DNA of 64,000 nt from Centropus unirufus (Eukaryota > Chordata > Aves > Cuculiformes > Centropidae), in NCBI GenBank assembly GCA_013397695.1, contig VYZI01000108.1, positions 2,022,112 to 2,086,111 of the forward strand, written 5' to 3'. Below, piece after piece: positions 22,901 through 35,399 of this stretch; the stretch's first letter is position 1, and every line of letters starts with the position of its first letter. The translations under genes and the position numbers were made by a program. Under the pieces are notes generated by a model, which was not told where the DNA came from, searched no databases, and saw only the letters and a program-made list of their open reading frames with translations.

Positions 22901-25900
22901 TGAAAGTTCTTATTCACTCCAAGCACCGAAAGAGTTCAAAATGCTTATGTGTATGCAAGAAGGGGAGCATGAGCAAGTAAAATCTGCTTGTTTTACATTA
23001 AAAACCCTTTCCCCTTCCATAAAGTTTAACTTTGAGCTTTACTACCGTTACTACAATGTTGCTACAAAACAAACTGCTGATAGACTCTTGCTGCTAAGGC
23101 AAAACTCGAGATAATCTGGAGCATTAAGTACTTTTACAAAATAATTTCTGAATGCTTAGAGCTTGTTTAAGTATCTGTGCAGTATAACTCCAATCTCCAT
23201 CACTTATAATTTCTAGGGAAAATACTCTACTATACATGCATAAAGCATACATGGATGTTTCAGTCCTCAACTGACAGTGAAATTCTACAAGGAATATGAG
23301 AGTGGTCTCTCTTCCTTGTGCTAATCATTTCTGGTGTCGTACTACCCTCCTGGTTAGCATCAGATGAATAGTTTTGTGCAGTGTAAAAGTACCTCCTGCA
23401 TTCAGATGCGGGTGAGGTCTTCATAATTCCTTCTTGATTATGCTTGATGAGACTGAGCCATAAACTCCAACATTCTCAGACTCCGAATTCACATCTTGGA
23501 CCACAGATCACTTAAGCAAAAACACTGTGGATTTCTATTTCTTTTCCTGGGTAAAATGCCAAAACATTTTCTACTTAATAGTTCATCCCAAAACCACAAA
23601 TAAAATTCATTTATTTGGTTCAGAAATGTCAATCAAGAAAAGAATTATAGACCTGTCTTGTTTTCAAATACGATCTGTATGACAGAGGATTAATCAATAG
23701 CCTACCATTCCCAGAGCACATTGAAGAAATCACATCCAATTTTCTGACTCTCAGACAAAAAAAATCATACACAGTCAATTTTAATAGTGAAATGGCTATA
23801 CTTATCTCTTCCAAACAAGATTATGTTATCAGAGGAACTCAGAGAAGACAGAAATTGAACTCCTCTCAAGCAAAGCAGGACAGAAGGCAAATGGCACGTG
23901 GCCAGCAGGAGATGTTACAGCCTTATTCCATCTGCACTCAAGAAAGTGACCTCCTTCCCTAGGATGCTGGATGTGTCCCACAGAGACTGTCAACAATAAG
24001 GTCTAGACAGAAATCCTCCCTCTTTAATTCCCAGAGCTTCAATTTGCAATGAAGCAAATGTGACAACTAGTTGATAAATGGTAAGATGGCTCTAGCATAA
24101 AGTGTAAACCCAGGTTGTTTCCCTGCTTCCTCCCCCAGCCCCTTCTGCTGGAAAACCCCACACATCTGTTCAGAGGGAATTAAAAACTTCAGCTGTCTGT
24201 TACAGTTGAAGGCACAGCGCCTTGTATTACTGGCATATGCTGGTACCTGTAATCCACTGCACTGGAAGAGGTCAAACACAGTTTGCATCTGTAGCAGCAG
24301 TGCTACCACTAAACCAGGGAAAGTATGGAGCCATTTTAATGGAAGAATAACAAGGAAAATCTGTCACACTTTACTCAAAGAGAACCAATGGTGCATAGGT
24401 AAAGAAACATCCATGCTGGTTCTCAAGGCAAATCAACTGCAAAAATATTAAGAAAAAATAAAATCAGGTAGACACATGTCATGTTCTTTTATCTAGTAGC
24501 ACACTTTGCTGGGAATTGTATGCACATTTCTATTGGTTTTCATTTGTGTACTTTCACAAGATTTCCATGCTCTACTGCTGGATATCAGTGGCTGAACATT
24601 TCTCTGCTCACCCCTTTTGTACAGCTGAGTAGGTTCAAGTTTTCACTTTGACCAGTTAAATGAGGCTGGATTAAAAAAGCTACAATTATAAACCAGAGCA
24701 GGGACCCTTTCTGGTCTTATTCGTTATTTTTCTTTCAGTAGCAAATGACATATTTTTAAAAGGCTTGTCTTGTATTACGTTGCCTTTACATTGTAATGTT
24801 AAGTCCAAGGGGAAGACAAAGTTATTATTTAAGTGGCTTATTGAGGAAAATACTTATGGTTTGTCTCCCTGTGAAGAAATGCTGAATTAGAAGTTGAATG
24901 GAGACATTCTCGCAACAAATTCTTGAGACAAAAATTAGCAGAATAGTCAGTCATACACCTAATTTACCTGTTTTCATTTAAGTGAATGAGCCAGTAGATT
25001 TGATCATCTTCTTTTTTACGACTACCTGATCAAATCAGTTGAACTTGTCAGTGTCTCACAGGAGAGACATCTTGCACTACAGTTGCATAACCAACTATCT
25101 ACAAAATTAACTTAGAAAAATCAGATGCTTGTAATCCTTAAATTCTGGGTGTTTACACAAGTTAGTAAGTGCCAAAGCCAAATTACTAAGTTGGAAATAT
25201 TTTCCCCAGCTCTTCAGGCTTTACTTACACATCTTAGCACTCCAATGGGTTCAGAGAAAAATAAGTGTTTCAAAGGCTTTTTGTGATTAAAATTAACTCC
25301 AAGAATCCCAATATAATCTTAAATCTGCTGTGGGGTTGACCTTGCTACTCTAAATGTCTTTCCTGTGCGAGGATGTAGAACAAGTCCCTAGATTTTTTTA
25401 GGAGGTGCCTACCTTGAAAGTCGACTGAAATCCTCTTAAGCAGGACCTGTAGTGTGTTCTTTCTGTTCTTAGCAGTTCAGAGAAAGGAGGACAACTTCTC
25501 AATGTTCACAGCCTCACTCAATACAGTGCAACTCTCTAGAATTGTCTATGGACATTATGAGTGTGCAATAATCATATGGCTGGGACTTTATAAAGAGAAA
25601 TAACATCAGGAAAACAGCAAAGCTAATTTGCTACAGTGGGATTTTTTCCCTCAAGTCATATTTAATTACTTCTTCCCTTGCCCATGACCCTTTTTCCCCT
25701 GATCCTTCACTGAAAAGCCGTGGAATTTTGACGCGAAAGGGGAAGTTAATTATGCTGCACACTGGCACCGAGCTGTCCAGGCTACATACAAAAGACCATG
25801 AATAGGCAGCCGTGTACTTGCTCTAAATATAGTTCAGATGCTACTTGGGCATTTAGAATCAAAGATCTGCTACTAGCAACAAGTTCTCCAAAAGCGTTCG

Positions 25901-28900
25901 ATTTGGCATGCCTGGAGCTGTTAAGTGGATGCAGGCAAAAAACTGCTGAAGTTATGGGGAAAGAATATGAAGGGTGCTAATTGCCATCTGCCAATGCCTC
26001 AGAAAAAAAAGTCTTTGCGATAGACTTTCAGCATGGGAAAATGTAATAGTAGCAACAAAGTGTTTACAGGAGAATACATCTAACAAAGCAAGAAGTGCTC
26101 AGACTTAAGAGACACCTGGCAGCAGAGGAAAATGCTTCTGTGCTATAAATCAAACATTGATGCTTTTGCTCCAATGTGCATCTGTTACTTTGCATTTTTG
26201 AGGACCCATAGTTATAAGATTCCCTCTCTGTAATGATAAGTGGTAAAATAACAAAAGGGTTGTTTTGTACAGCACCTTGTGCCGGTGTTTGGTTTTTTTC
26301 TGAAATTGCATTTTTACTGGACAATCAGGTCTGAATACAGTGATGATCAGCAAGGTGTTCTGCACCCGTCATACACCTCAGCTCTGACAGCACTGCAAAG
26401 AACTGAGCAGTCTGTGCACCTCTGCCTGCTTTCACTCAGTGAAATCAGAATATTTTAATCTGTCTGAAGTATAATCTTGACAACAGTGCCTTGCCTTTAA
26501 AATAACTGGTAGAGATATTACTTTTCCATGCAGGATCTGCTAGGTACCTCACTTTTCCCGGTCACATATGTATGTTGCAGGGGGATTAAAGGAAAGAGGA
26601 AATCTACTGGGGAAGTTTGCCAGACATTTTCCCTCTTAAAAGATTAGAGAGTGTCCTGGCTCATTACATGACAAAATTACCTCAGAAACAGAGGACTGTC
26701 ATCTCAGCTTTTGCCCTTAACTCCCAGAAATGTTTGTTTGGCATTTTTCATATATTACAAATAATATAGGTCTTCAGCTCCAAAAGCATAAAGGATTTTC
26801 CAGATGGAAACAAGCTCACGTTTTTAGTAGCACACATGCAATGATTCTCATGATTTAGGAGCTATCAGATTGACACGTTCGTTAAGTGTGATTCTTTTTT
26901 GACTGACATGCTTAGTGGGTGTTTGTCAGGACAGCTACCTGACAGATGGCCCACTTCTAACCAGGGACTGTTTCCAGGCAGAAACACAGAAGCCTTAATC
27001 TTCCTGGGCCTGGTCACTTGAGAAGCCATGCTTAGATTGCATCAAAGCATTGCATTGCCATAACTACATGCATTCCAGCTTACTCCAGTGCCATCCAACA
27101 AGAAAGCCAGAAGAAACCTGCTGTTGACATAGGCTGTCCCAGATCCTACTGAAGCCCTGGAGCAGCTGACACAATCCTCACCCGTGGAGCAAGTAAAATG
27201 ACCCCAGAGAAATCCCAGGTCTGACCAACCACGAGAGGGAGACAAGCTCATGTGCTTGGCCAACACTAGCCCTTGCTGCCAGGGCCAAGTTTCAGGAGGT
27301 CCAGTTGTGGACTTCTTTGATAATAAATTTGCAACAGGGAGAAGAGGAACATGCCATGCCAGCATGACTCACAGCCTGCTTGCTGCCTCAGTCTCCTGGG
27401 GTAGTCAAGCCATGTGAGAACTTGTCCAGTGGAGATGGAGAACACAGGCATTGTCTTTTTTTCCTGGACCCATCTGGGAAGGTATTTTCCTCTATCAATC
27501 AGGCTGATTACATTGGAATTATCAGACAAAGCCGGATTTGTTCATCTTATCTGATGGCCATCCCAGGTTTTTCTTGACTGAAGGAGTGGCACTCATGGGG
27601 CAAAAAAGGCAGCAAAGGCTGGCTGTTGGGACATTCAAGTACCATCAGCATGGCATAAAGGCTGAGATAGATCAGATTAGATTAAACAGGCTGGTTCACA
27701 GGCTGCTGGAGATAAGAGAGGATCTGAGGCACATCTAGGAAAACAGCCTAGGAAAAAAAACAAGTTAGAGCCCAGTTATACTCCACCTGAACAAAATAAA
27801 GTATTTAACAGAGAAGAAAATCGCCCTGCAATTGTCTGAAATGTATGAAGAATGGGTGGGTCACAGCCGAACCTATAGAAAATGCTTCAGACAGGCTGAG
27901 CTGAACACAAAACAAATGTAGTCAATCCTGATGACTGACCCACAGCGATAATACTAATACTTCTCCCGTTCTCATCACCAAGCCTTTAATGAGTTAGGAA
28001 ATGGATCCAAGTACTATGGTGAAACTCGTATTTACAATACCTTAAACTCCAGTATTCTTAGGAGGATATAACCAGCTCCCACTATTAATCACCTGGACTC
28101 TGAATTGGGGAATATTTTAAACAGGTTCAAACCTTGTGATCTTAGTGCGTATCTCACTGTAAGAAGGAATCTACGTCTTCAAAAGTTTTCACCACTGGAA
28201 AACTCAAAGGCCCAACAACTGGAAGAATACTTATTCCTCCATAATAAGAACAAGCCAATTGGATCAACGATTCTACTCCTGCTATTTAAGATAATGAAGC
28301 TTATGTTAGATCAAGAAGGAAGCCAAGTTGTCAATATTTCAGTGAGGTATAGCTGGCATTTCATTCAACTTTACGCTTGCTTTTAGCCTTTCATTTTGCG
28401 AGGCACAGAAGTTTTAGGGCCAAAGAAAACCAAGCCTTGCTTCCTGTAACAGAAGTGCCATAGTATCTTCTTAAGGAGCAATGTAACCTGTATCAGGTGA
28501 CAGCATACTTCCAATGAAAAAACACAGACCCAAAGATGAAGGTAGTGCAAAGCAGCACCTGGCTACCCCACCATTAGAAGAACTAGTGGCTCATGATGTG
28601 CCTCTAGCTCAGGGAGGCTGAGGGGAAAGACAGTGGGAGAACAGGAACAGCTGTATCTTACACATGAAAATGGCACCTGTAGTTAAAGAAAATAGCTTCT
28701 AGGAGATACTGCATCTGTCCTGCGTGTTTCTTTATGTGGAGATCTTACATGTTTGGTTTTTTTTAAATTGTGAAACGGGGCTTTTCCTAAAACTAATTCA
28801 AAAATTGAAGCCTCAGCTCTGGATGAGGTTGCATTTTCACACCTTGCTTGGCAAGCAGGTGTGATCCTTTTTTTATTTGTCTCAAGACACCTAATCAATG

Positions 28901-29854
28901 CCTTTGTAACCTGCAGATTAAGCTAGTGCAATGCATCATAAAGGGCTGTTAAATTCAGTCATCATTCAGAAAGGAATTTTAGCACCTGATGCTGACATCA
29001 AGCCTTGTTTCACGCTAAGAGCCTATTGTACAGCCATGGTCTGAGGATTCTCACTTTCTGGTGGTTCCAAGATAAAATACCAGTTTAGTACATTGACGTA
29101 TAAACTCTTAAGTGATTTGAGACACGGGTGCCAAATCACTTGCCTTCTCTAAACTTCATTTGATGCTATATTAACCATTGCCTCTACTGGTATGTATAGA
29201 GGCTAGGGACCTGTGGGACATAAACTGGCCCCATGGAACTTCTAGGCACCTCTCTGACGCTGGGACATAATTAGTTCAGGGTGTATATATGGGGATCTGG
29301 ATTACCTCAACCATGTCTCTAGTGCAGTGCCACTGCCTCGCAGACCAGTATTTTCACAGCGTCGGTGTATGCTGTAGGCATTATAGTGTTGGCTTGAAAG
29401 CCTGTCAGAGCAAAGTTTTAAGATGCGGAGTCTCCCAAGATAACACTTGATCACACGTGGGGCAGAAGGAGTTAACTCTGACACAGCCTGACCCATACTA
29501 TCTCTATATACATTGAGCATAGTCCCAGAGCTCTGAGCTGCATCTGGACACTGTCTTGTAGAGGGTTACACCATGTGAGCTTGCTTCCAGGTTGTTTTAG
29601 CAATGTTGGGTTCTGGGGAAGTTTGCACTTGAGATCTATTGGTCAAGGTTACTTGATCTCATCACTTTTTTTTAAAGATGCTTACAAATCTAAAGCAGAG
29701 TCCTGGATCCAACAGACAATGTCTATTTTTACAGGTGACCTTTGGTGAGATGCTATGAAGAGGATTTGACTTATTATTTCTTTAAAAAATTTCATAATGC
29801 AAATTTTCCAGGACCCTTGTTACACTGAAGGAAGTTAGACTGAATGAAAGCTAA
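19944..29854. other. Non-coding stretch of about 9.9 kb, no gene recognised
   Basis: No coding region or RNA gene is supported, and all frames are 109 codons or shorter. Visible details: an A14 run at 21058-21071; a GAT/GAA-rich patch at 22798-22825; an AT-rich block at 25630-25860 with conserved-element-like words (CATATTTAATTAC, GAAGTTAATTATGCTGC); and a tRNA B-box look-alike at 28122 without an A box. The rest looks like unique vertebrate intergenic or intronic DNA. Confidence 0.55.
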
Positions 29855-30720
29855 GGCTGTGCTAGTACACCCTAGAAAAGGGTAAATTATATGACCTAGG
29901 TAACTATAATCCTGACAGCCCAAATAAAATAATGGAGAAGCCAAGACAAAATTCAGTTATATAAGGACTAATGGGAAGATAATGAAAAATGCCAATCAAG
30001 TTTATGGAACAAACCTTGTTTGACTAACCTAGTATTTTGTTTAGATAAGATTGTAATTTTTGCTAATAAAAAGAGAAGTATTGGTGTAATGTAACACACT
30101 TTATCTTCTGTCAGACTTAACAACAAACCAATATTTTCATTAGGAAATTAAAACAATTGAAATTATTATGGCCCATTTGAAATGTGTGATATAGTTCATG
30201 AATGGTAATAAATGGAGAAAACATCAGTGAGTTGGTTTGCTTCCACTGAGACCCATCTAGAATCCTGTCCTTGCTCTATTTGACTCTTACCAGGCAGGCA
30301 AGACGACAAAAGATGTCAACAAGACTTACTTGAAAAGCTGGAATATAACNNNNNNNNNNNNNNNNNNNNNNTAAAATTTAGGGAAAGCAAAGCATGGAAG
30401 AAGACAAGTCATTCAGACAGCACTCCCTGCAAAATTGTATTTAAATATGATGAAAAATGCCATCACGTGTGTTCTCTAAGCATAGATAATGAAGTCCATA
30501 ACCGATCTGAATGTTCATATACGGATAGCTCTGCTGGTGAATGGACATAAGTTAAAAGAAAACCCAAGGAGAAAAGAAGTAGAAAAGAAATCCAGTTAAA
30601 AGATATATAGAACTCAATCTATTTAGCTTAAAATAAATGGAGGGGATGAGAACAGTCAATAACCAAAGAGCAACTTAGCAAGAGAGGCCGTGGGCCAGAT
30701 CAAAGTCTAGAAGGTGTGGC
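29855..30720 (+). mobile_element. Ancient CR1-type LINE fossil (reverse-transcriptase region)
   Basis: Plus-strand words fall in the order of an old amniote CR1 reverse-transcriptase region. They are CTAGTACACCCTAGAAAAGG (29862), GGTAACTATAATCCTGACAG (about 29899), AAAATAATGGAGAAG (29926), AATGCCAATCAAG plus TTTATGGAAC (29988-30010, the NANQ.GFM block), and TTTGACTAACCT (30019). Next come GGTGTAATG...CTTCTGTCAGACTTA (about 30082-30119, the VDVIYLDFCKAFDL block), AACATCAGTGAGTTGGTTTG (30220), and CTCAATCTATTTAGCTTAAA (30613). Stops and indels fill every frame, so it is non-functional and far more decayed than the avian CR1 copies elsewhere in the window. The 3' end is not reached cleanly; similarity fades after about 30650. 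It contains a 22-base gap. The assignment is from remembered consensus order and is fairly secure as CR1/L3-like; the subfamily is not. Confidence 0.68.
30350..30371. other. Assembly gap (22 N)
   Basis: A short run of N inside the old CR1 fossil. The number of missing bases is not known. Confidence 0.99.
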
Positions 30721-33700
30721 TAGACACAGTGGCACTAAAAATAGGATCCAAGCTTCAGAGGCAAAATTTTCTAGCCCTGGATTTCAACAAAGTATCTAGA
30801 ACTGGGGCTGGACCATTTTGTCCATGATTAAAAGAGCTAATCAAGGCAAGGCTTAAGGTCAGCCTAGATTATCAGGCGAAACCCCATCTGGCTTTATAAG
30901 CTAGGGATGGCAATACTTGGCAATTGGAAAGCAAATCAGCTGCAGCTGATTAGGTTACTTTACTGCAGGCACCCTGAGTCAGACTTCTGACCATATACAT
31001 ACCCTGGGCTCAAGTTACTGCTTTGAAGAGATGCAAAGGGCTATTGATGCACACTGAGAAGGTGTTATGGGCCCAACCAATGTTCACTGCTGCTGTAGTA
31101 GAAGGAGTGCCAAACAAGACACTTGGCCCTAGTGAATAAGGCATCGTGTGAGCTCAGCAGAGCTTATAAGTTAAAAAAGATATGTGGATCAAGAACAGGT
31201 AGATGGACTTCCTGCTTTGCAGGTGGAAAACAACACTGCTAGACAAGGCCAAAGACAAAGTGTATGGTAGATGGAGTAAAGCAGTGCAGATTTCTCCGGC
31301 ACCACAGTGCCCATCCCTGCCTCGTGCTTACGCTTACCTGCTGCTGCAGGCTGATGGCCAACCTACTCTCCTGCCTAGCAAGCAAAGGCCTCTCATAAGC
31401 ACAGGTTTGTCATTCCTCCCCTCTCCAATGCTAACACTTCCTTGAAATATCCCTGCCCTCACCCAGAAAATGGCAAAGTACATATAGGCACTGCTCCTCC
31501 GCTGCACCTCAGTGTTCTAAGACCACTTTCCCGCTGCGCTCCTGAAGCTGATCTTATTTATACTGCTTTGTTATTTTACTTTGAATCACACACACACCCT
31601 TGATCTCCTCCCTCCCACCGTGCACCCTACATGCAAACTCCTTAGAGATATTCCTTAACGCAAGTGGCATTTTTAGAACTGCAGTGTATGGGTGGTGCGT
31701 ACTCCTCCAGTACATGAGCTGCTTATCAGTCATTCAGTTGGGATGCCTTGGTCTTCACCCAGATGGTCCCTTTCAACAGATAGCATTGTGTTTTAAAACT
31801 CTGGATAATTATAGCCCTGTAAATGGAGAGTGCAAGATTTGTTGTCTGCAGCCAGCTCATCTTTCTTGTGTAACAGCCTCATTGTCAAGTCATTGCCGTA
31901 TTCACAATGGGAAGAGATCCATGGAAATGGAGACACCCACTTAAAGAGCTCCTCAGCTGGGTAAATAGTAGCAGGAGCCTAGCTGATAGTGAATCCAGGA
32001 AGGATTAAAATTTATCAGTAAATTTGGCTGTGCTGTTTTGCTTTCCCCCCTTCCCTGGGTACAGAATGTATTATAGAAGGGAATGAACTGAGCATATTTG
32101 CTGCTTCTTTAGCTGATTTAAAACATATTTAAATCCTGTCTACACTGGCCAACAATGTCCTGTCAGCACTTAGGTTTTGGTTTTTCTTTTTCTTTTTAAA
32201 CAAAACCAACTAACCAGATTCCTAAGGGAAATGGCCCCATCATTTCTTTCTGTTGTTTCCCTCCATAATGCTAAAAATGCAGCCTCAAGCAGGACTCGGG
32301 CATTTTTACCAGTACATTGCCTGTTCCTCTCAGATCAGCCAGTGGCTCAGCTTCACTGAGGTGTCCCCAAGCCCTCTCAGCTGTCTTCCTTCTGGTTTGC
32401 CCTCACTCCACATCAGCTCTGCTATGCCAGGTCAATGCCCCCATCCTCCCGTGGCCCCCAGGCACTCGCAGCAGCTCCCTGGAACCACTGCTGCTTGGTG
32501 CCAGCCCAAGTCCTCTGCAGCACATCACATCACAGTACAGAGGGATGGCATGGCTCTGGAGTTTAAAAATTACCTTTGTCAAAAGGAAAGATTACTATCT
32601 AAACAAAATTACGGAAGGCCAAAGTGCTGACCCATCTTATGTCTTTTAAACATAGTCATACATTCAAGTCAAAAGAGCTACTATTCAGATTCTGTTGTGC
32701 CCTCCAGCAAGGGAGGTCTAGCACCCTAGGCATGCTCTGGACACAGGGTGCCTGGATTTGTTAAAGGAGATCTGTTAAAGGAGATCTGTTAAAGGGAAAC
32801 CTTCAACTAAAATAAAACATAAAAATCCTCAAAGTATAAGACTGTGCTCATTGTATTAAAGAAAGTCTGAATGTGTATTCCTTTCAGTGATTTGATAGGC
32901 CAGAAAAAAATGGCTGTGCGGCTTTTATAATGACTTGCAAACCAAATTTTCTGATTTCTCATAAGAGTCAATGGATGGCTGGGAACAGGCTATACCTGCA
33001 AGAGTCAGAGGGATTGCAGTTTGTCTTCAGTCTGCATCTTTACTTACAATTTGACTTGTTTAGGAAACCTATCTTTAAACACATCCACATAAAAGAGTTA
33101 GCACTTCACTAGATTATGAGACAAGAAAACCTGGAACCCACCCCTGAAATCTCAATGCAAAATGACAGGACGTTAGAACCAACAGAGATATTTTTGAAGT
33201 TTAAATAAACACAGGAAATTTTTTTAAAAAAATTACAGCCTTCTCTGTATTATTTTACGATTGTTATTTTGGAGCATATGTAAATTGTAGAGGCCATGTT
33301 TAAAATTTACACAGAAAGCTTATAGAGCACAATTTTTTTCTCCCCTTCAAGCCAGTGAGAGAGAAGCTCTTTCATTTGGGAGCTGACTTATTCAGGAACT
33401 TGTTGATAAAGCTATGAGTTAACCATAGTGTTGAAGTGGCAGTGAAGTATACTCAGAGATGATGAGTTAGGGTTGGGCATGAAAACATTAACAGCGCTTT
33501 CTATTCAAATTTCCTCCAGCAAAACCTTCTCAGAAAAGCTACACACACAAATTAGCAATACGTGGCTTTTAAGGCAACAGTTCAGAAGTTCACCAGAACA
33601 GTACCAACTTCACAGCAACTTAAGCATATGAGTAACTGCTCTGATTCACTGTCTTGTCACACAATGCTAAATTTAGGCAGGAACTGGGTTACAGGCTTCA

Positions 33701-35399
33701 GATTTTCAAAGAGCTTCAGAGCAATCCATTTCTAGTCCTACCATCACAAATGACTGCACCGTCAACAGCCTCTTGCAAAGTTCATATAAAACACTGAGAG
33801 CAGAACTTAAGGGATTGCTCAAAGACATAGGTTCCTGCCTGGCATTTATCTGAGCAGCATCTTGTTGCCTCCCACAAGTGCATTAAGGAGCATGACTAAC
33901 GTGAGTCACGTATCTTCTCCCATCATCTTTCCCTTGAGGTAGGAGTGCTCACAAGAGTGTTACATTTTGGACTACGTGTGCATGTGCACGCATTCACACT
34001 CATGACTGGGCATAGCTAACTAAAGCTGCTTTTGTTAGAGAAACCCAAGAACAGGGAGCTGACTGAATCATCAGTTGTGATTTCTCAACTACATCAAGGA
34101 CTTAACAGGAGTTTTTGCATGGAGGAAGCCTGTATGCCTGTTTACAACTGTTCTGACTTCGGTGGAGCCAGTTACCACGCTTAAGTCTTTGTTGTAATGA
34201 AACCTTGCTTCTCAACTTCGTGGCTCATGCCAGATTTCTAAAACTGAAAATAATCACCGTGTTATCTTTTGCACGGTATTGTTTCACAATTACAGTATCT
34301 TTATTACACATATTATTTATTTCCACTGATAGAGGAAAAAGGAAAGTTAAGATTCCACACTATTGTTCCTGATTAAACTATTTGTTTATGTAACATTGGA
34401 AAACTGTAACAAAGTCAACTAGAAAAAACAAGCTGTTCCAAACAAGAATATAACCACTTTTTCCTTAATCTCAGGAATTGCATTTAATTTACTTGATTTA
34501 AACAGACATGCTTTACTTGGAACAGTCAATTTTTTTTATAGCACATGTTAAATAAAAAGAGTTCCCTGTAGGAGAAAAAAAATGTTTATCTAAAAACAAA
34601 GGGGTTTATTATTGTTGCTCAGTCAGTTCAAACAGCAATGAGTTTAAACAAACATAGTGTTGACATCACTTGCTCCTTATGAAAGGATGAAGTTTGCCCT
34701 AATCACCAATTAACAAAATCAAATCCCTGTGTTTGCCTGATCACTCAGTGGATTCTCAAACGTCTGTTTTCTCAGTGAATGTGTTGCTCCAAAACTAGTG
34801 GAAATATTTTATTACATTTTGAACAGAATGTAATACCATGCCAGAGGAATAATATCAGTAACTGAGAGCGGCAAGTGCGGATATTGCATGGTAGCATGCA
34901 GTTAAATAACTTTTGAATATATCAGAATTTCAACAACAGTAGTTTATATTTCATTTAATCTTATCCTTATTGGTTTGTGTTTTCCCTTAAACCTGCAAAA
35001 CAAGCTTTTAGTTACCCTTGTTTTAAAGTACTTTTGCAGAGTGCAAATCCGGAGCAATTTGCTAAAATGCACAACTCCTTCCTCAGCCATATTTTTGATT
35101 ATTCATTTTAAACTGGTACAGTTCTCTCATTCTGTAGCTGAAAACAAACAGAGATCCCAAGATACCATCACAGGAAACACCCCAGAATAAAAAGAAAATG
35201 GGAAGAATTTAGCCGACACTTGCTATTCTCTAACACTAGTGAGGCAGAATCTTCTCCAGATAAAGAACAGTTGACTGTTGGGAAAACAGAGGGCAGAGAA
35301 AAGTAAGGACAGCTGCTGCTTTTCTTAGCCAGGTTGATCAGACAGGCCAACCACTACTTTGCAGAGATGTGTAAATCCTGACAGCTTTCACCTTAACCC
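30721..35399. other. Non-coding stretch, no gene recognised
   Basis: No gene or large repeat is assigned. At 32759-32795 there is a 14-base unit (TGTTAAAGGAGATC) in two full copies and a partial third. Around 34240-34560 the DNA is AT-rich with few low-complexity runs. Frames such as 32253-32649 overlap in two frames and have no domain pattern. Confidence 0.55.

Noticed and set aside
28122..28132. GGTTCAAACC, a tRNA B-box look-alike
   Set aside because: No A box or foldable cloverleaf upstream; it is a chance match.
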